A DNA stretch of 54,735 nucleotides from Megasphaera sp. MJR8396C (GTDB taxonomy: Bacteria > Bacillota > Negativicutes > Veillonellales > Megasphaeraceae). The stretch is from contig NZ_KQ958201.1 of the NCBI RefSeq assembly GCF_001546855.1, positions 9,189 through 63,923 on the forward strand. Reading direction: 5' to 3'. The notes under the pieces are model-generated. The model ran no database searches. It saw nothing but the letters and a program-made list of their open reading frames with translations, and was not told where the DNA came from. Numbering within the stretch: the stretch's first letter is position 1; the number at the start of each line of letters is the position of its first letter. Positions 32,906-41,880 of the stretch are shown piece after piece. The position numbers and the translations under genes are program-made.

Positions 32906-33757
32906 TTATGATTCCTCTTGCAATTCCGAAGGCTGCGGCGAAATGTCGCGCACGGTAATCTTGAGGATTTCGACAGCCATGCCCGTCGTATATTCCACTT
33001 CGTGCTGAATATCGCGGCGGATACGGCTCATGAGTTTCTTAATATTCTGACCGTAGGCAATGGTCAGCGACAGGATGATTGCCAGGCCATTGCGCGTCGA
33101 ATTATAATTGATGGCCACCTTCAGTCGGTTGATCTTGGTCACGCCTTCACTCTGGCTCAGAGCATGGCGGACCAGGCTTTCGAGGACGTCGTTGGAAAAA
33201 GTCAGCTTCCCATAATAACTGAAGACGGGACGAACGACGGAACGCTCAAAGGGCGACAATTTCTTGCCGTTGTTATCGTAAAAGAAAGACCGGATCGAAT
33301 CGAGAAGATAGCCGCGAAAATGGGGTTTCAACTCCATCGTCGGCACGGGGATGATGTGCTTGCCTTCTTTAATGCGGATATTTTGAGCCTTTTCGATCTC
33401 TGATGAGCTTGAGACGTCTTCGATGCGGATGAACCGTGACGGCTCGGGAAGATTGAGGGACTCGCAGATACGGTGGATCATGTGCCGCGAAGTCCCCAGG
33501 ATGAGCAGTTTTTCAGGAGCCGCCTTGGCTAAGGCCGCCTTCATGGCAGCGGCATCGTCCGGGTTATTGAATACGGCGCGGCGCACGGCCTTCAGGCGGT
33601 TCGTTTCATCCTTGGCCGACCGGCCGGCGACGATACGGTTGTGATCGATGAGGAGTCCGTCATCGATGATCGTCTGAATCTCATGATCGTAAGCGACGAC
33701 CAGGGCGTGATGGCTCTTCCCCGTTCCGCTGGCGCCAATAAAACCGACAACTTCCAT
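32906..33757 (-). CDS. P-loop NTPase fused to an Asp23/Gls24-like domain
   Basis: 283 residues. Residues 1-160 are a nucleotide-binding domain beginning MEVVGFIGASGTGKSHHALVV (Walker A GASGTGKS). Residues about 190-280 resemble the Asp23/Gls24 (DUF322) fold: ALSQSEGVTKINRLKVAINY, then LSLTIAYGQNIKKLMSRIRR and a C-terminal TTGMAVEILKITVRDI. Plain Asp23 proteins of Firmicutes are cell-envelope stress proteins without an ATPase, so the fusion is notable. The start at 33757 follows AGGTGATACAG. It is downstream of the PHP gene by 17 bases, thus probably in the pepA-PHP operon. Confidence 0.75.
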   Translation of the reverse strand: MEVVGFIGASGTGKSHHALVVAYDHEIQTIIDDGLLIDHNRIVAGRSAKDETNRLKAVRRAVFNNPDDAAAMKAALAKAAPEKLLILGTSRHMIHRICESLNLPEPSRFIRIEDVSSSSEIEKAQNIRIKEGKHIIPVPTMELKPHFRGYLLDSIRSFFYDNNGKKLSPFERSVVRPVFSYYGKLTFSNDVLESLVRHALSQSEGVTKINRLKVAINYNSTRNGLAIILSLTIAYGQNIKKLMSRIRRDIQHEVEYTTGMAVEILKITVRDISPQPSELQEES

Positions 33758-33774
33758 CTGTATCACCTGCCTTA

Positions 33775-34578
33775 TTAGGTTGCGTGAGACAACAAAGCCT
33801 GTACCTTTTCGGAATCAACGGTAAAGATACCAAGTTTTTCCGGGAAACGGCCGATGGTTCCATGAAAATCGGAGCCGCCGCTGATGTACCAATGGCGGTC
33901 TTGGGCCAGTTTCAAAAATTCTTCGAAACGGCCGCGGTTCTTCGGATGATAGACTTCCACGCCGTCGAAATCATGGGTCAGGACTTCATCCAGTGTCCGT
34001 TTCAACAGTCCCGGATGGGCTAAGACGGCGATGCCGCCTACTTTTCGGATGAGGGCCACACATTCATCGATGGTCCGGCGCGTATAGGGCACGTAGAGCG
34101 GACCGCCGTGATAGAGGACTTTATCGAAGACCGTCTTTACATCGGGGAAATACCCCTTTTCGACGAGCATGCGGGCAATATGGGGACGGCCGACGGTGCC
34201 GCCTTTATGGACCATGTCTTCGACGACCTTGCGGTCGATTTCATAGCCGTTTTCCAGGCAGCGGTCGACGATTTGCATGGCCCGGTCGAAGCGCCGCTGC
34301 TTAAATTCACGGCAGTAGGAAAGCATGGCTTCGTCCGTCGTATCGATGCCATAGCCTAAGATATGGACATCTTCGCCGTCGCATTCAGAGCTTATTTCAA
34401 TGGCCGGAATGATGCGGACACCAGCAGCAAACTTATGACTTCCGTCATAGGCAGCTACCGTATCGTGGTCCGAAATAGCGATGACGTCGAGTCCGGCATC
34501 GACGGCCATCTGGGTTAACTGTTCCGGCGTATAGACACCGTCAGAGCAGGTCGTATGCATATGCAGATCGACTATCAC
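33775..34578 (-). CDS. PHP-domain phosphoesterase (YciV/RNase AM-like)
   Basis: 267 residues with all PHP metal motifs: DLHMHTTCSDG (I), AISDHDTVAAY (II), VLAHPGLL (III) and ISGGSDFHG (IV). Closest in layout to the YciV family, which removes 5' nucleotides from RNA and hydrolyses 3',5'-nucleoside bisphosphates. The GTG start at 34578 overlaps the pepA stop by four bases with GGAGG just before. Family membership is firm; the exact substrate is by analogy. Confidence 0.9.
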   Translation of the reverse strand: MIVDLHMHTTCSDGVYTPEQLTQMAVDAGLDVIAISDHDTVAAYDGSHKFAAGVRIIPAIEISSECDGEDVHILGYGIDTTDEAMLSYCREFKQRRFDRAMQIVDRCLENGYEIDRKVVEDMVHKGGTVGRPHIARMLVEKGYFPDVKTVFDKVLYHGGPLYVPYTRRTIDECVALIRKVGGIAVLAHPGLLKRTLDEVLTHDFDGVEVYHPKNRGRFEEFLKLAQDRHWYISGGSDFHGTIGRFPEKLGIFTVDSEKVQALLSHAT

Positions 34579-36032
34579 TGTACACCTCCCTGCAGTAAGT
34601 GCAGAATCGATTTAATGCCGACGCCGGTGGCGCCGATAAATCCCGTTTCATCGGCCTTTTCCCGAAAAGCAGGACCAGCGATGTCGAGGTGGATCCACGG
34701 CGTTCCCTCGTTTACAAACTGCTTTAAGAAGAGACCGGCCGTAATCGCCCCTGCTTCCGGGCCGCCGACGTTCTTCATGTCGGCTACGCTGCTTTTGAGC
34801 AGGCTTTCATATTCTTCATCAGACGGCAGCTGCCAAATCTTTTCATGGGCTTCCGTCGCGACTTTAAAGAAGCGGTTCATCCATTCCTGGTCGTTGCCGA
34901 CCATGCCCGTCCGGACCGTTCCCAGTGCCGTCACACAGGCTCCGGTCAAGGTCGCCAGGTCGATGAGGCGCGTCGCCCCTTTTTCCTGGGCATAGGTCAA
35001 GGCATCGGCCAAAATCAGCCGCCCTTCGGCATCGGTATTTTTGACTTCAACGGTCTTTCCATTATACATGGTCAAAATATCGTCGACGTGATAGGCCATG
35101 CCGGAAGGAATATTTTCCACCAGGGGCAAGACGGCCAGCACATTGACCGGATAGCGCAGGAGCATGAGGGCCCGAATGACGCCGACGGCAGCTGCCGCCC
35201 CGGCCATATCGTCTTTCATAAATTCCAAGCCCTTATGGCTCTTTAAGGACAGGCCGCCGCTGTCATAGGTGACGCCTTTTCCGACGATGCCCAGCACTTC
35301 CCGACTATTGGGGTCGCCCTGGTAGGCAATCGATACCAGTTGGGGCGGATTCATGCTGCCTTTACCGACGGCGACGATACCGCCCATATGCCGTTTTTCC
35401 AGCGCCCATTTATTGAGCGATTCGATGAGAATGTGGTCGCCCTTCAGCGTATCGGCTACGATATCGGCAAACTTTCTGGGCGTCAAATCGTTGGACGGCA
35501 TATTGATCAAATCGCGGGCTTCATAGACGCCTTCATACATCGACGTGTAGCGATAGCACATGGAATTAAATTCCTGCGGCCTCATGCTGTGCGACAGAAT
35601 ATTGATACTGCCGACAGTACGGCTGTGTTTATCGCTTTTATAATGAGTAAATTCATAATTGCGGTACAAGAGCCCGTCGAGAAGGGACGCCATATCCATG
35701 TCCAACGTATCGGCCATGATAGCCAGTTCGCGGACGCCTTCTTTCATGGCCGCTGCCATCAGGCGCTGAGCCATACGAAAATCTTCATACGTCGAATACC
35801 GGACCGGTTTGCCTTCCAGGCCGATGAGAAAATACGTTTTCGGCTCCCCGTTCGACAGGCAATGAAATACGTGGAGAGACGTATACTGTAAAAGTTCCGG
35901 GTGTTTTTCTACATAGGCCCGGATCAGGACGACGTCATCCTGAGGCAGCTGTCGCAGCTTGAGCAGCCTCTTATCGAGGCCGACTGCCAGCGTATCGAGG
36001 CCGCCTTTGCCATTATAACTAATCATGCACAT
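34575..36032 (-). CDS. pepA: Leucyl aminopeptidase, M17 family
   Basis: 485 residues; cytosolic di-metal aminopeptidase that finishes peptide breakdown. The catalytic half has GIVGKGVTYDSGGLSLK (Lys, Asp), KDDMAGAAAAVG, the signature KNTDAEGRLILADAL, and DLATLTGACVTALG. The N-terminal 150 residues are the usual macro-like domain. AGTGAGCG precedes the ATG. First gene of a small operon with the PHP and Asp23-fusion genes. Confidence 0.93.
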   Translation of the reverse strand: MCMISYNGKGGLDTLAVGLDKRLLKLRQLPQDDVVLIRAYVEKHPELLQYTSLHVFHCLSNGEPKTYFLIGLEGKPVRYSTYEDFRMAQRLMAAAMKEGVRELAIMADTLDMDMASLLDGLLYRNYEFTHYKSDKHSRTVGSINILSHSMRPQEFNSMCYRYTSMYEGVYEARDLINMPSNDLTPRKFADIVADTLKGDHILIESLNKWALEKRHMGGIVAVGKGSMNPPQLVSIAYQGDPNSREVLGIVGKGVTYDSGGLSLKSHKGLEFMKDDMAGAAAAVGVIRALMLLRYPVNVLAVLPLVENIPSGMAYHVDDILTMYNGKTVEVKNTDAEGRLILADALTYAQEKGATRLIDLATLTGACVTALGTVRTGMVGNDQEWMNRFFKVATEAHEKIWQLPSDEEYESLLKSSVADMKNVGGPEAGAITAGLFLKQFVNEGTPWIHLDIAGPAFREKADETGFIGATGVGIKSILHLLQGGVQ

Positions 36033-36140
36033 CGCTCACTTTCACACTTAAGTCACCATATATTAAATCAATAACAGATATTATTTGCCACTATTATTAT
36101 ACAATCGCCTTATTGACAAAATCAAGAATCCGTAAAAACA

Positions 36141-36200
36141 ATAAAAAATAAGTACATGGCGCCATAAATCCATCACGCAGACGATGATCACCATGTACTT
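36141..36200 (-). terminator. Terminator of the membrane nuclease-like gene
   Basis: AAGTACATGG (36150-36159) pairs with CCATGTACTT (36191-36200); the minus strand continues ATTTTTTATTG. Confidence 0.75.
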
Positions 36201-36254
36201 AAGATATTGTATATTATAAAGTTGATGTGGCCCTGCCTGATTCAAGGCCTGCTT

Positions 36255-37382
36255 CTAAAACGACAGCGAATCACCCAGAATCCTGCGCCACCGCGGTTCC
36301 TTGGTATAACGGTGAAGGACGCGGCGATTATATTTGGCATAGCGAGCTAAGGCCTGATAGGCCTCGTACTTTTTAGCGCCGTGATGATTGGCAATGCGAA
36401 GGCCGACAGACGTCACGGGAATGAGCCACCACGTATGGGTAAAAGCCCCGACGGTAATGCCCAGCACATGGCACACATAGGAAAGCAGCGAGCGACGACC
36501 GAATTCTTTCCCTTTCTTGTAATCCGACAGTTCCTTCTGTTTAGCCACAGAGTAGGCGATAATGGCATAGGGAATGATGGATGGCAGGAAACTTTCATGA
36601 CCCACATCGGCGCCGGCCATGACTGTATCCTGGACGTACTGCGTCAGTTCTTCGTTCGATATGCCACTGTTGATGACGTGTTCTGCCATGTCGCCCATGG
36701 TCACTTCGCTATATACTTCCTCCGTCGATACGACATCGATGTAGGGATATCGTTCCAAGGCATGACCGATGTATTCGGCCGATTCCGTCGCCTTGAGCTG
36801 CAGCACCTCATCGACATTCCCCTGGCCGTCTCGAATGGCAATATCCCACCCCGGCTCGGTCGCCGACTGAGCCATTTCTGCATGGTAGCCGGGAGGCAGA
36901 CGTCCGTCGTTTAGATAGTCCGTATACTTGATTTCAAAGAGTTTTCCCTTGACGCCGCTGATAAATCCGCTAAGCTGGTCATCATCCAATTGGTGCACAG
37001 CCTCTTTAAAATCCATGGCCGCCGCCTTTTGCGGATAAGCCATTTCATAGGCCTGCTGCACATCTTTTGGCACATGCCAGCCCAGGAAACGGCTCAGGAG
37101 ACTGCCTGTCGCAAGGCCCAGTGAATCGAGGAATAAAGTCTTTCGCGTTTCACCGGATAATTCCACCCGTTTCAAGGCCTCCTGCACCTTGGCATAGGCT
37201 TCCGCCTGCTGTTCAATCTCTGCCAGCAAGGCTTCAAAATCCTTCTTTCGATACAAGACGCCCCGTGTATTTTTTAGTAAATCAACACTGGCTTTCCCGG
37301 CCCCGACAGATACACCGGCCACGGTCTTAACGGCCTTTTCGGCCATCTCCATTTTCTTGCCACGATTCCAGCCCTTCGTCAT
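36255..37382 (-). CDS. Membrane protein with a PD-(D/E)XK-like nuclease core, function unknown
   Basis: 375 residues from MTKGWNRGKKMEM (GGAGAGGCAT before the ATG). A helical N-terminal part (20-110) precedes a putative nuclease region at about 140-210: GVKGKLFEIKYTDYLND (Glu), PGWDIAIRDG (Asp) and VDEVLQLKATES (Gln-X-Lys), the order of the D...QXK variant of the restriction-endonuclease fold. Two or more hydrophobic segments follow (SFLPSIIPYAIIAYSVA and LSYVCHVLGITVGAF), with a basic tail. I do not recognise the family. A membrane-attached nuclease suggests defence or toxin action, but this is inference from motifs only. It is 67 bp downstream of the next gene and probably co-transcribed. 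Confidence 0.65.
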   Translation of the reverse strand: MTKGWNRGKKMEMAEKAVKTVAGVSVGAGKASVDLLKNTRGVLYRKKDFEALLAEIEQQAEAYAKVQEALKRVELSGETRKTLFLDSLGLATGSLLSRFLGWHVPKDVQQAYEMAYPQKAAAMDFKEAVHQLDDDQLSGFISGVKGKLFEIKYTDYLNDGRLPPGYHAEMAQSATEPGWDIAIRDGQGNVDEVLQLKATESAEYIGHALERYPYIDVVSTEEVYSEVTMGDMAEHVINSGISNEELTQYVQDTVMAGADVGHESFLPSIIPYAIIAYSVAKQKELSDYKKGKEFGRRSLLSYVCHVLGITVGAFTHTWWLIPVTSVGLRIANHHGAKKYEAYQALARYAKYNRRVLHRYTKEPRWRRILGDSLSF

Positions 37383-37449
37383 ATGCCTCTCCGTCTCAAC
37401 AATCAACCTCACAAATCAGAAAACGCTGCATCCCCTTCCTTCTACGACC

Positions 37450-38109
37450 TCAAGGGGCAGGCGCCTTCGCTTCATCGTCGGAATCACTCGTATGGGCCGC
37501 AATGACTAGTTTTTTAACGACCTCAAAAATCTCAGCGATCCAGGCTTTCATTTCCGCCGTTGTACTTTCCCGATCATCGATCATTTTTTGAAAATCGTCA
37601 AACATAAAGTCGTAGCCGATCTTCCGGCACTCCAGCATACGTTGGCCATATTGGAGCTTCTCGTCTTGTGATAACGAGTCTTCACCCCGTCTTCCCATCA
37701 CAAGATCCCGATACAGTCGTTCATGATCGTCATCAGGGGACTCATTCTTTTCAGCCATCCGCGCCCGAGACGCACTCCAGCCCCAATCGCCGGCCAAATA
37801 AAAACAGCGGGTAAGCAAGCGCTCTTTGGCCTCGGCATCCCCTTTCAGCATGGCCTGATAATCTTGCAAGAGTTCGGGAAACTGCAAGACAGCAAAGCGA
37901 CTGCAAACGGTATAACACTTGATAGCCATGGGAATATCGCCTTTCAAGTAAAAGGTGATCCCCATGGCACAATAGCCCTTCATAGAACCATACACATCCT
38001 CATCGTGCATGGATGTGGCATACAATCGTAACGCCTCGTCAAAAGCACCTTCATACAATTTCTCACTGGCCTGACTGAATAAACCTGCCTCATTATCCAA
38101 AATTGCCAT
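37450..38109 (-). CDS. Hypothetical protein, TPR-like helical N-terminus, partner of the membrane nuclease-like gene
   Basis: 219 residues. The first 110 residues look like paired helices of the tetratricopeptide sort (EKLYEGAFDEALRLYATSM, then YCAMGITFYLKGDIPMAIK); the remainder is charged and helical, ending in an acidic tail DSDDEAKAPAP. No catalytic motif seen. AAAGGGTGACGTTG precedes the ATG at 38109. Directly upstream of the nuclease-like gene on the same strand, so it may be a partner or regulator. A non-defence household role is equally possible. Confidence 0.6.
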   Translation of the reverse strand: MAILDNEAGLFSQASEKLYEGAFDEALRLYATSMHDEDVYGSMKGYCAMGITFYLKGDIPMAIKCYTVCSRFAVLQFPELLQDYQAMLKGDAEAKERLLTRCFYLAGDWGWSASRARMAEKNESPDDDHERLYRDLVMGRRGEDSLSQDEKLQYGQRMLECRKIGYDFMFDDFQKMIDDRESTTAEMKAWIAEIFEVVKKLVIAAHTSDSDDEAKAPAP

Positions 38110-38506
38110 CAACGTCACCCTTTCATACTCTTTATACTACGGTAATCAAACATCTTTCAACACCAAAGCCAAGGACTGTCAGGTGTCCCATGCCCGTCTT
38201 ATGATTGAATATCGAAGCCTGTCCGTCACATTACTATTGATAATTATATAGTTCTATATAGAAATGAATTATCCTGCCTGCGCCAAGACACCCTTTAAGC
38301 CCGCTTACAGAATAACGCTACCAGGCCGTGACGACGGACAAATTTTTCTGATACAGCCGTCGTGCCCTGCACCCTTTTTTACGCATCCCAACCGACGTGT
38401 CAGCAACCTCCGGAAAAATTCACGAAAAAAAAAGCTTGCAATTATTTTACATTTGGTGTATTATAACAAATGTGCTCACGAGGTCAGCACCGACAACTTA
38501 AGACAT

Positions 38507-38582
38507 GGACCATTAGCTCAGCTGGCAGAGCACCTGACTCTTAATCAGGGTGTCCAGGGTTCGATCCCCTGATGGTCCACCA
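38507..38582 (+). tRNA. tRNA-Lys (anticodon CTT)
   Basis: 76 bases with encoded CCA. Acceptor GGACCAT/ATGGTCC, D-arm AGCTCAGCTGGCAGAGC, anticodon arm CCTGA-CTCTTAA-TCAGG with CTT at the centre, T-arm CAGGGTTCGATCCCCTG. It forms the left edge of an accessory hotspot. Confidence 0.97.
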
Positions 38583-38596
38583 TAAAAAAAGCTGAT

Positions 38597-38632
38597 AGCC
38601 ATCGCATTTGTGCGGTGGCTATTTTTATTTGA
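38597..38632 (+). terminator. Terminator of tRNA-Lys
   Basis: AGCCATCGC (38597-38605) pairs with GCGGTGGCT (38612-38620), followed by ATTTTTATTT. Confidence 0.85.
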
Positions 38633-38651
38633 CCTCCAAAAGTCAGGTGCC

Positions 38652-38671
38652 TTTGACCCCTTTTTGACCCC
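38652..38671 (-). repeat. Short direct repeat downstream of tRNA-Lys, possible integrase arm-site remnant
   Basis: TTTGACCCC occurs at 38652-38660 and 38663-38671, 11 bases apart. Direct repeats of this kind near a tRNA are typical of tyrosine-integrase arm sites, but no integrase gene remains. Confidence 0.35.
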
Positions 38672-38817
38672 CTTAATAAAAATTATTCCCCACCATTCAC
38701 TACGATGCTATAAGGAATATGAGCTGGATAAGGGTTCAGTTGTAAAATATTATTTTATAACTGAACAAGATATCAATAATTACAAAAAACATTTTTAATC
38801 TTGAAGCCACTTTAGCT

Positions 38818-39190
38818 ATCGGTTTCCGTATTCGCGCTCCCCGCAGCACGCAATTTCGCAGATAGGCCAATACAACGTTAAAAGAATACCTGCAAAAAGG
38901 CTTTATTTTAGATGATAAACGTTTAAAAAATCCAGATGGCCGACCGGACTACTTCTATGAACTTCTCGCCCACATCCGCGATATTCGGGCCAGTGAAAAG
39001 AAAATTTACCAAAACTCCGCGAGTGATTTTCCCCGTCAGAATATTACGACAAAACATATACAGCAACTCAACACGTCTTTGCCGAAACGCAAAATAAGCT
39101 GATATATGGTATAATTGGACAGACAGCGGCTGAATTGATCATGAGCCGTGCCGATGCGACTAAGCCTAATATGACAGGAAGTACTTTCGA
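38818..39190 (+). pseudogene. Decayed RhuM-family gene
   Basis: Translation gives IGFRIRAPRSTQFRR, a TAG stop in place of the expected Trp, then ANTTLKEYLQKGFILDDKRL, KNPDGRPDYFYELLAHIRDI and RASEKKIYQN, all typical of RhuM/virulence-RhuM proteins. A frameshift follows near 39075-39085, and the C-terminal block returns in another frame as VFAETQNKLIYGIIG, then TAAELIMSRADATKPNM. The N-terminal third is missing. At least one nonsense change, one frameshift and a deletion make it inactive. RhuM genes are frequent cargo of mobile islands. Confidence 0.8.
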
Positions 39191-39207
39191 TTTGCGAGGA
39201 GTAGTTT

Positions 39208-40242
39208 ATGATAAATTTAACCGCAGATAATCTATGGAATAAGTTTCAATCACTTTCTAAAGAAGACCAATCGGTTATTAATTCTATTTTATGTCGAAAA
39301 AAGAAACTATCCGTTGATGAGCTCATTCAGCATATGAAAGATAAAGGAATCACATTTAGCATTGTCAACGAAGACGATGCCAAACATTTTCTCCAAGAAC
39401 ATAATTATTATTTTAAACTTGCTTCATATAGGGGAAATTATGTTAAATATCAACGAGGGACCAACTCAGGAAAATATGAAAATTTAGACTTTGCATATCT
39501 TAAAGAATTATCGATTATTGATATGCATTTACGTTATTTAATTTTACAAATGAGCCTTGATATAGAACATCAGATTAAAGTTATGCTGTTACGTGATATT
39601 GAGCAAAATTCAGATGAAAACGGCTACACGATTATCAAAGAATTTGATAAAAATTACCGTTGTCGTCAAAAAATTTTAAATCAATCTCAATCAAGTTATG
39701 CGCATGACTTGATTGAAAAACATCGTGATAATCTTAGTTTTCCTGTATGGGCTCTCTTTGAACTGATTAGTTTTGGTGAGTTATGTAATTTATATAAAAA
39801 ATATACAGAGCTATACCCAAAGCGAAAGCTACCAAAACGTAGCTTATTAAATCCCATAAGAAATATGCGTAACGCTGCCGCTCATAGCAATTGTTTAATT
39901 TACAAATTAAGATTATCAGAAAATAAAGAGACAGCTCCCCCTAAGCGAACTATAAACGATATCAGTAATATTGTCTCTCAAATACCTACTATTCGGCGTT
40001 CATCCAGAAAAAATTATTTGCAAATTATCCCTATACATGACTTTGCAGTTTTATTGTATTGGTATCATAACTTTGTGAAAAGCGAAGGGTTGCAAAAGAA
40101 GCGACGTAGAGAATTATACGATTTATTTTGCCGGAGAATGACAGAGCATCCCGAATACTTTTCAAAAAATGATTATATCAAGCACGCTTACATCTTTACG
40201 CTAAAACTTGTTCAATATTTTTTCCCACCTATTGACAACTAA
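39208..40242 (+). CDS. Abi-family protein (AbiD/AbiF-like, HEPN domain)
   Basis: 344 residues of the Abi_2 family, known from lactococcal plasmids for abortive phage infection. HYYFKLASYRGNYVKY-like sequence (here NYYFKLASYRGNYVKYQ), LDFAYLKELSIIDMHLRYLI and VWALFELISFGELCNLYKKY are family marks. RNMRNAAAHSN carries an RX4H HEPN RNase motif (RNAAAH). GAGGAG lies six bases before the ATG. AT-rich, and flanked by a decayed RhuM gene and an att-like repeat, so part of the mobile accessory region. The proposed activity is RNA cleavage on phage infection, inferred from family. Confidence 0.88.
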   Translation: MINLTADNLWNKFQSLSKEDQSVINSILCRKKKLSVDELIQHMKDKGITFSIVNEDDAKHFLQEHNYYFKLASYRGNYVKYQRGTNSGKYENLDFAYLKELSIIDMHLRYLILQMSLDIEHQIKVMLLRDIEQNSDENGYTIIKEFDKNYRCRQKILNQSQSSYAHDLIEKHRDNLSFPVWALFELISFGELCNLYKKYTELYPKRKLPKRSLLNPIRNMRNAAAHSNCLIYKLRLSENKETAPPKRTINDISNIVSQIPTIRRSSRKNYLQIIPIHDFAVLLYWYHNFVKSEGLQKKRRRELYDLFCRRMTEHPEYFSKNDYIKHAYIFTLKLVQYFFPPIDN

Positions 40243-40299
40243 CTCGTCCTATCTTATACTATAACTAACTTGAAAATCATATTATATATGGTTTTGGAT

Positions 40300-40331
40300 G
40301 GGACATGTTACGACATGTCCCTTATTTTTTA
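40300..40331 (+). terminator. Terminator of the Abi-family gene
   Basis: GGGACATGT (40300-40308) pairs with ACATGTCCC (40313-40321), then TTATTTTTT. Confidence 0.85.
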
Positions 40332-40349
40332 TCTTTTTCCATATTCAAA

Positions 40350-40386
40350 GAAAAAAGTGGTTGTTGCAAAAATTGCAACAACCACT
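40350..40386 (-). terminator. Second hairpin, minus-strand terminator
   Basis: AGTGGTTGTTGCAA (40356-40369) pairs perfectly with TTGCAACAACCACT (40373-40386); six T follow on the minus strand. It would stop transcripts coming leftward from the island's LysR gene. Confidence 0.75.
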
Positions 40387-40509
40387 CAGCATGGAGCTAT
40401 GGTTTAGTCACTCTATACTTTTGTTGTCGCGAAGAATTTTTTTCAATAGGCTCTATGTGAGTCCCATTCGTATGCACATAGTTGAGAAACAGGAAACGAT
40501 TTTTAACGC

Positions 40510-40607
40510 AAAAACATCCCTCACTGCCCATTACGGTCGTGAGGGATGTTTGACTTTCAGAAGCTTTTACAGGTGATACGGTTCGTACCGGGAGATTTTA
40601 ATAGCCC
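40510..40607. repeat. Left copy of the 98-bp direct repeat (rlmH 3' end plus terminator), island boundary
   Basis: Matches 44666-44763 at 95 of 98 bases. It contains the hairpin AACATCCCTCAC/GTGAGGGATGTT and, on the minus strand, the last codons of rlmH encoding IKISRYEPYHL and the stop. No other rlmH sequence is present here, so this is a displaced 3' end, as produced by site-specific integration into the gene's end. Confidence 0.88.
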
Positions 40608-40632
40608 AAAGACACGATATTGACAGTCGTGA

Positions 40633-41529
40633 CTAAGCCTCTGCAAACGTCTCCCTTAGCTGCTCTAAAAATAACCTTGCCGCTGATGAGAATACCTGAT
40701 ATTTCTTCCAGATAATATTTAATCCGGAATCTAATCTCGGTTCTAATGGCCTGAAACAAAGGTTGCTGCTTTCAGCGGTATTCGCTATTTTATCAATGGT
40801 CACGGCATAACCGATTCCGGCTTCAACCATAATAGCAGCATTATAAACCAGATTAAAGGTAGTCACTATATCCAACTGGTCAAACTCTTTACCAAACCAT
40901 TCCGCAAATTCATTTCCGCGTCGTTCCCCGGAAATTACCTGCCTGGAACAGATCAGCGGGACATTCAGTAAATCTTCTTTTCGGATTGCTTCTTTGCTGG
41001 CAAGAGGACTGTCCTTCCTCATGACAACACCCCATGTATCTTTTGCCGGAATATTAATGTAGTCATACTTTGAAATATCCGCAGGTTGGATTAAGATTCC
41101 AAAATCCAACAGGCCCTTATCAAGACGATCGGTTACATCTTCTGAATTTCCACTATATAGATGGTAATGAATGTCTGGATAGCTAGCCCGAAGCTCTTTT
41201 GCTATTTTCGCTATCAATTTAATCGCGTCTGTTTCGCCGCCACCGATATAAATATCACCGCCAACCAGGTTTTCCATAGAGGAAAATTCCGCCTCCGTTT
41301 TATCAACCATTGAAATGATTTCTTCGGCCCGTTTCCTCAATATCATTCCCTCAGCCGTCAAAGTCATGTTGTGGCTGCCGCGCGTAAAAAATTTTTGCCC
41401 TAATTCTTCTTCCAAATCGCGTATTTGCCGGGAAAGCGTGGGTTGTGTTACATGAAGAAAATTAGCAGCATTTGTGATACTGCCCTCCCTGGCAATTGCC
41501 AGAAAATAGCGAAGCACTCTAATTTCCAT
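40633..41529 (-). CDS. LysR-family transcriptional regulator
   Basis: 298 residues from MEIRVLRYFLAIAREGSITN; AAGGAGGGGTATT precedes this ATG, and upstream codons to 41583 are not used. The N-terminal winged helix has AANFLHVTQPTLSRQIRDLEEELG; the effector domain (90-298) has the two-lobe LysR substrate fold (DIYIGGGETDAIKLI, LDFGILIQPADI). Divergent from the small protein and flavodoxin genes, so it probably controls them. Typical of regulators of quinone, aromatic or redox responses in clostridia; the inducer is unknown. Inside the rlmH island. Confidence 0.93.
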   Translation of the reverse strand: MEIRVLRYFLAIAREGSITNAANFLHVTQPTLSRQIRDLEEELGQKFFTRGSHNMTLTAEGMILRKRAEEIISMVDKTEAEFSSMENLVGGDIYIGGGETDAIKLIAKIAKELRASYPDIHYHLYSGNSEDVTDRLDKGLLDFGILIQPADISKYDYINIPAKDTWGVVMRKDSPLASKEAIRKEDLLNVPLICSRQVISGERRGNEFAEWFGKEFDQLDIVTTFNLVYNAAIMVEAGIGYAVTIDKIANTAESSNLCFRPLEPRLDSGLNIIWKKYQVFSSAARLFLEQLRETFAEA

Positions 41530-41658
41530 AATACCCCTCCTTACATTCATATTATACTCGTTCATGATATGCCCGTAAAGCAAATCACGGTTTTTAATTT
41601 AACTATTTGCTATTTCTAGGTTTTGCAACTACAATTAAAGCATGAAGGAGGTGCTGAA

Positions 41659-41880
41659 GTGAACGAAATACCAGAGAGAACAAGGCTTCTTCGTAATCTG
41701 AAAGACGCAGGCTTCGATGAGGCTACAATCCAAAAATATATGGAATTGCAAAAGGCAGGCCGGCGGCAGGAGCAATACCGACTACTTGCATTGCACAGAG
41801 CGGTACTCTTGGATCAGGTTCATACTAACCAACACATGATTGACTGCCTTGATTATCTGGTCTACACAATGAAAAAATAA
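41659..41880 (+). CDS. Small conserved-looking protein, divergent from LysR
   Basis: 73 residues from a GTG at 41659, six bases after GAAGGAGGT; the frame is open earlier but with no site. Mostly helical: NEIPERTRLLRNLKDAGFDE, KYMELQKAGRRQEQYRLLAL, then QHMIDCLDYLVYTMKK. No function is known to me. The strong ribosome site and its place opposite the LysR gene argue that it is real and LysR-controlled. Confidence 0.75.
   Translation: MNEIPERTRLLRNLKDAGFDEATIQKYMELQKAGRRQEQYRLLALHRAVLLDQVHTNQHMIDCLDYLVYTMKK

Noticed and set aside
38640-38671. tRNA-derived attachment core beside tRNA-Lys
   Set aside because: Only a 10-base match (AGTCAGGTGC) to the reverse complement of the tRNA anticodon arm, too short and in inverted orientation for a convincing att duplication.
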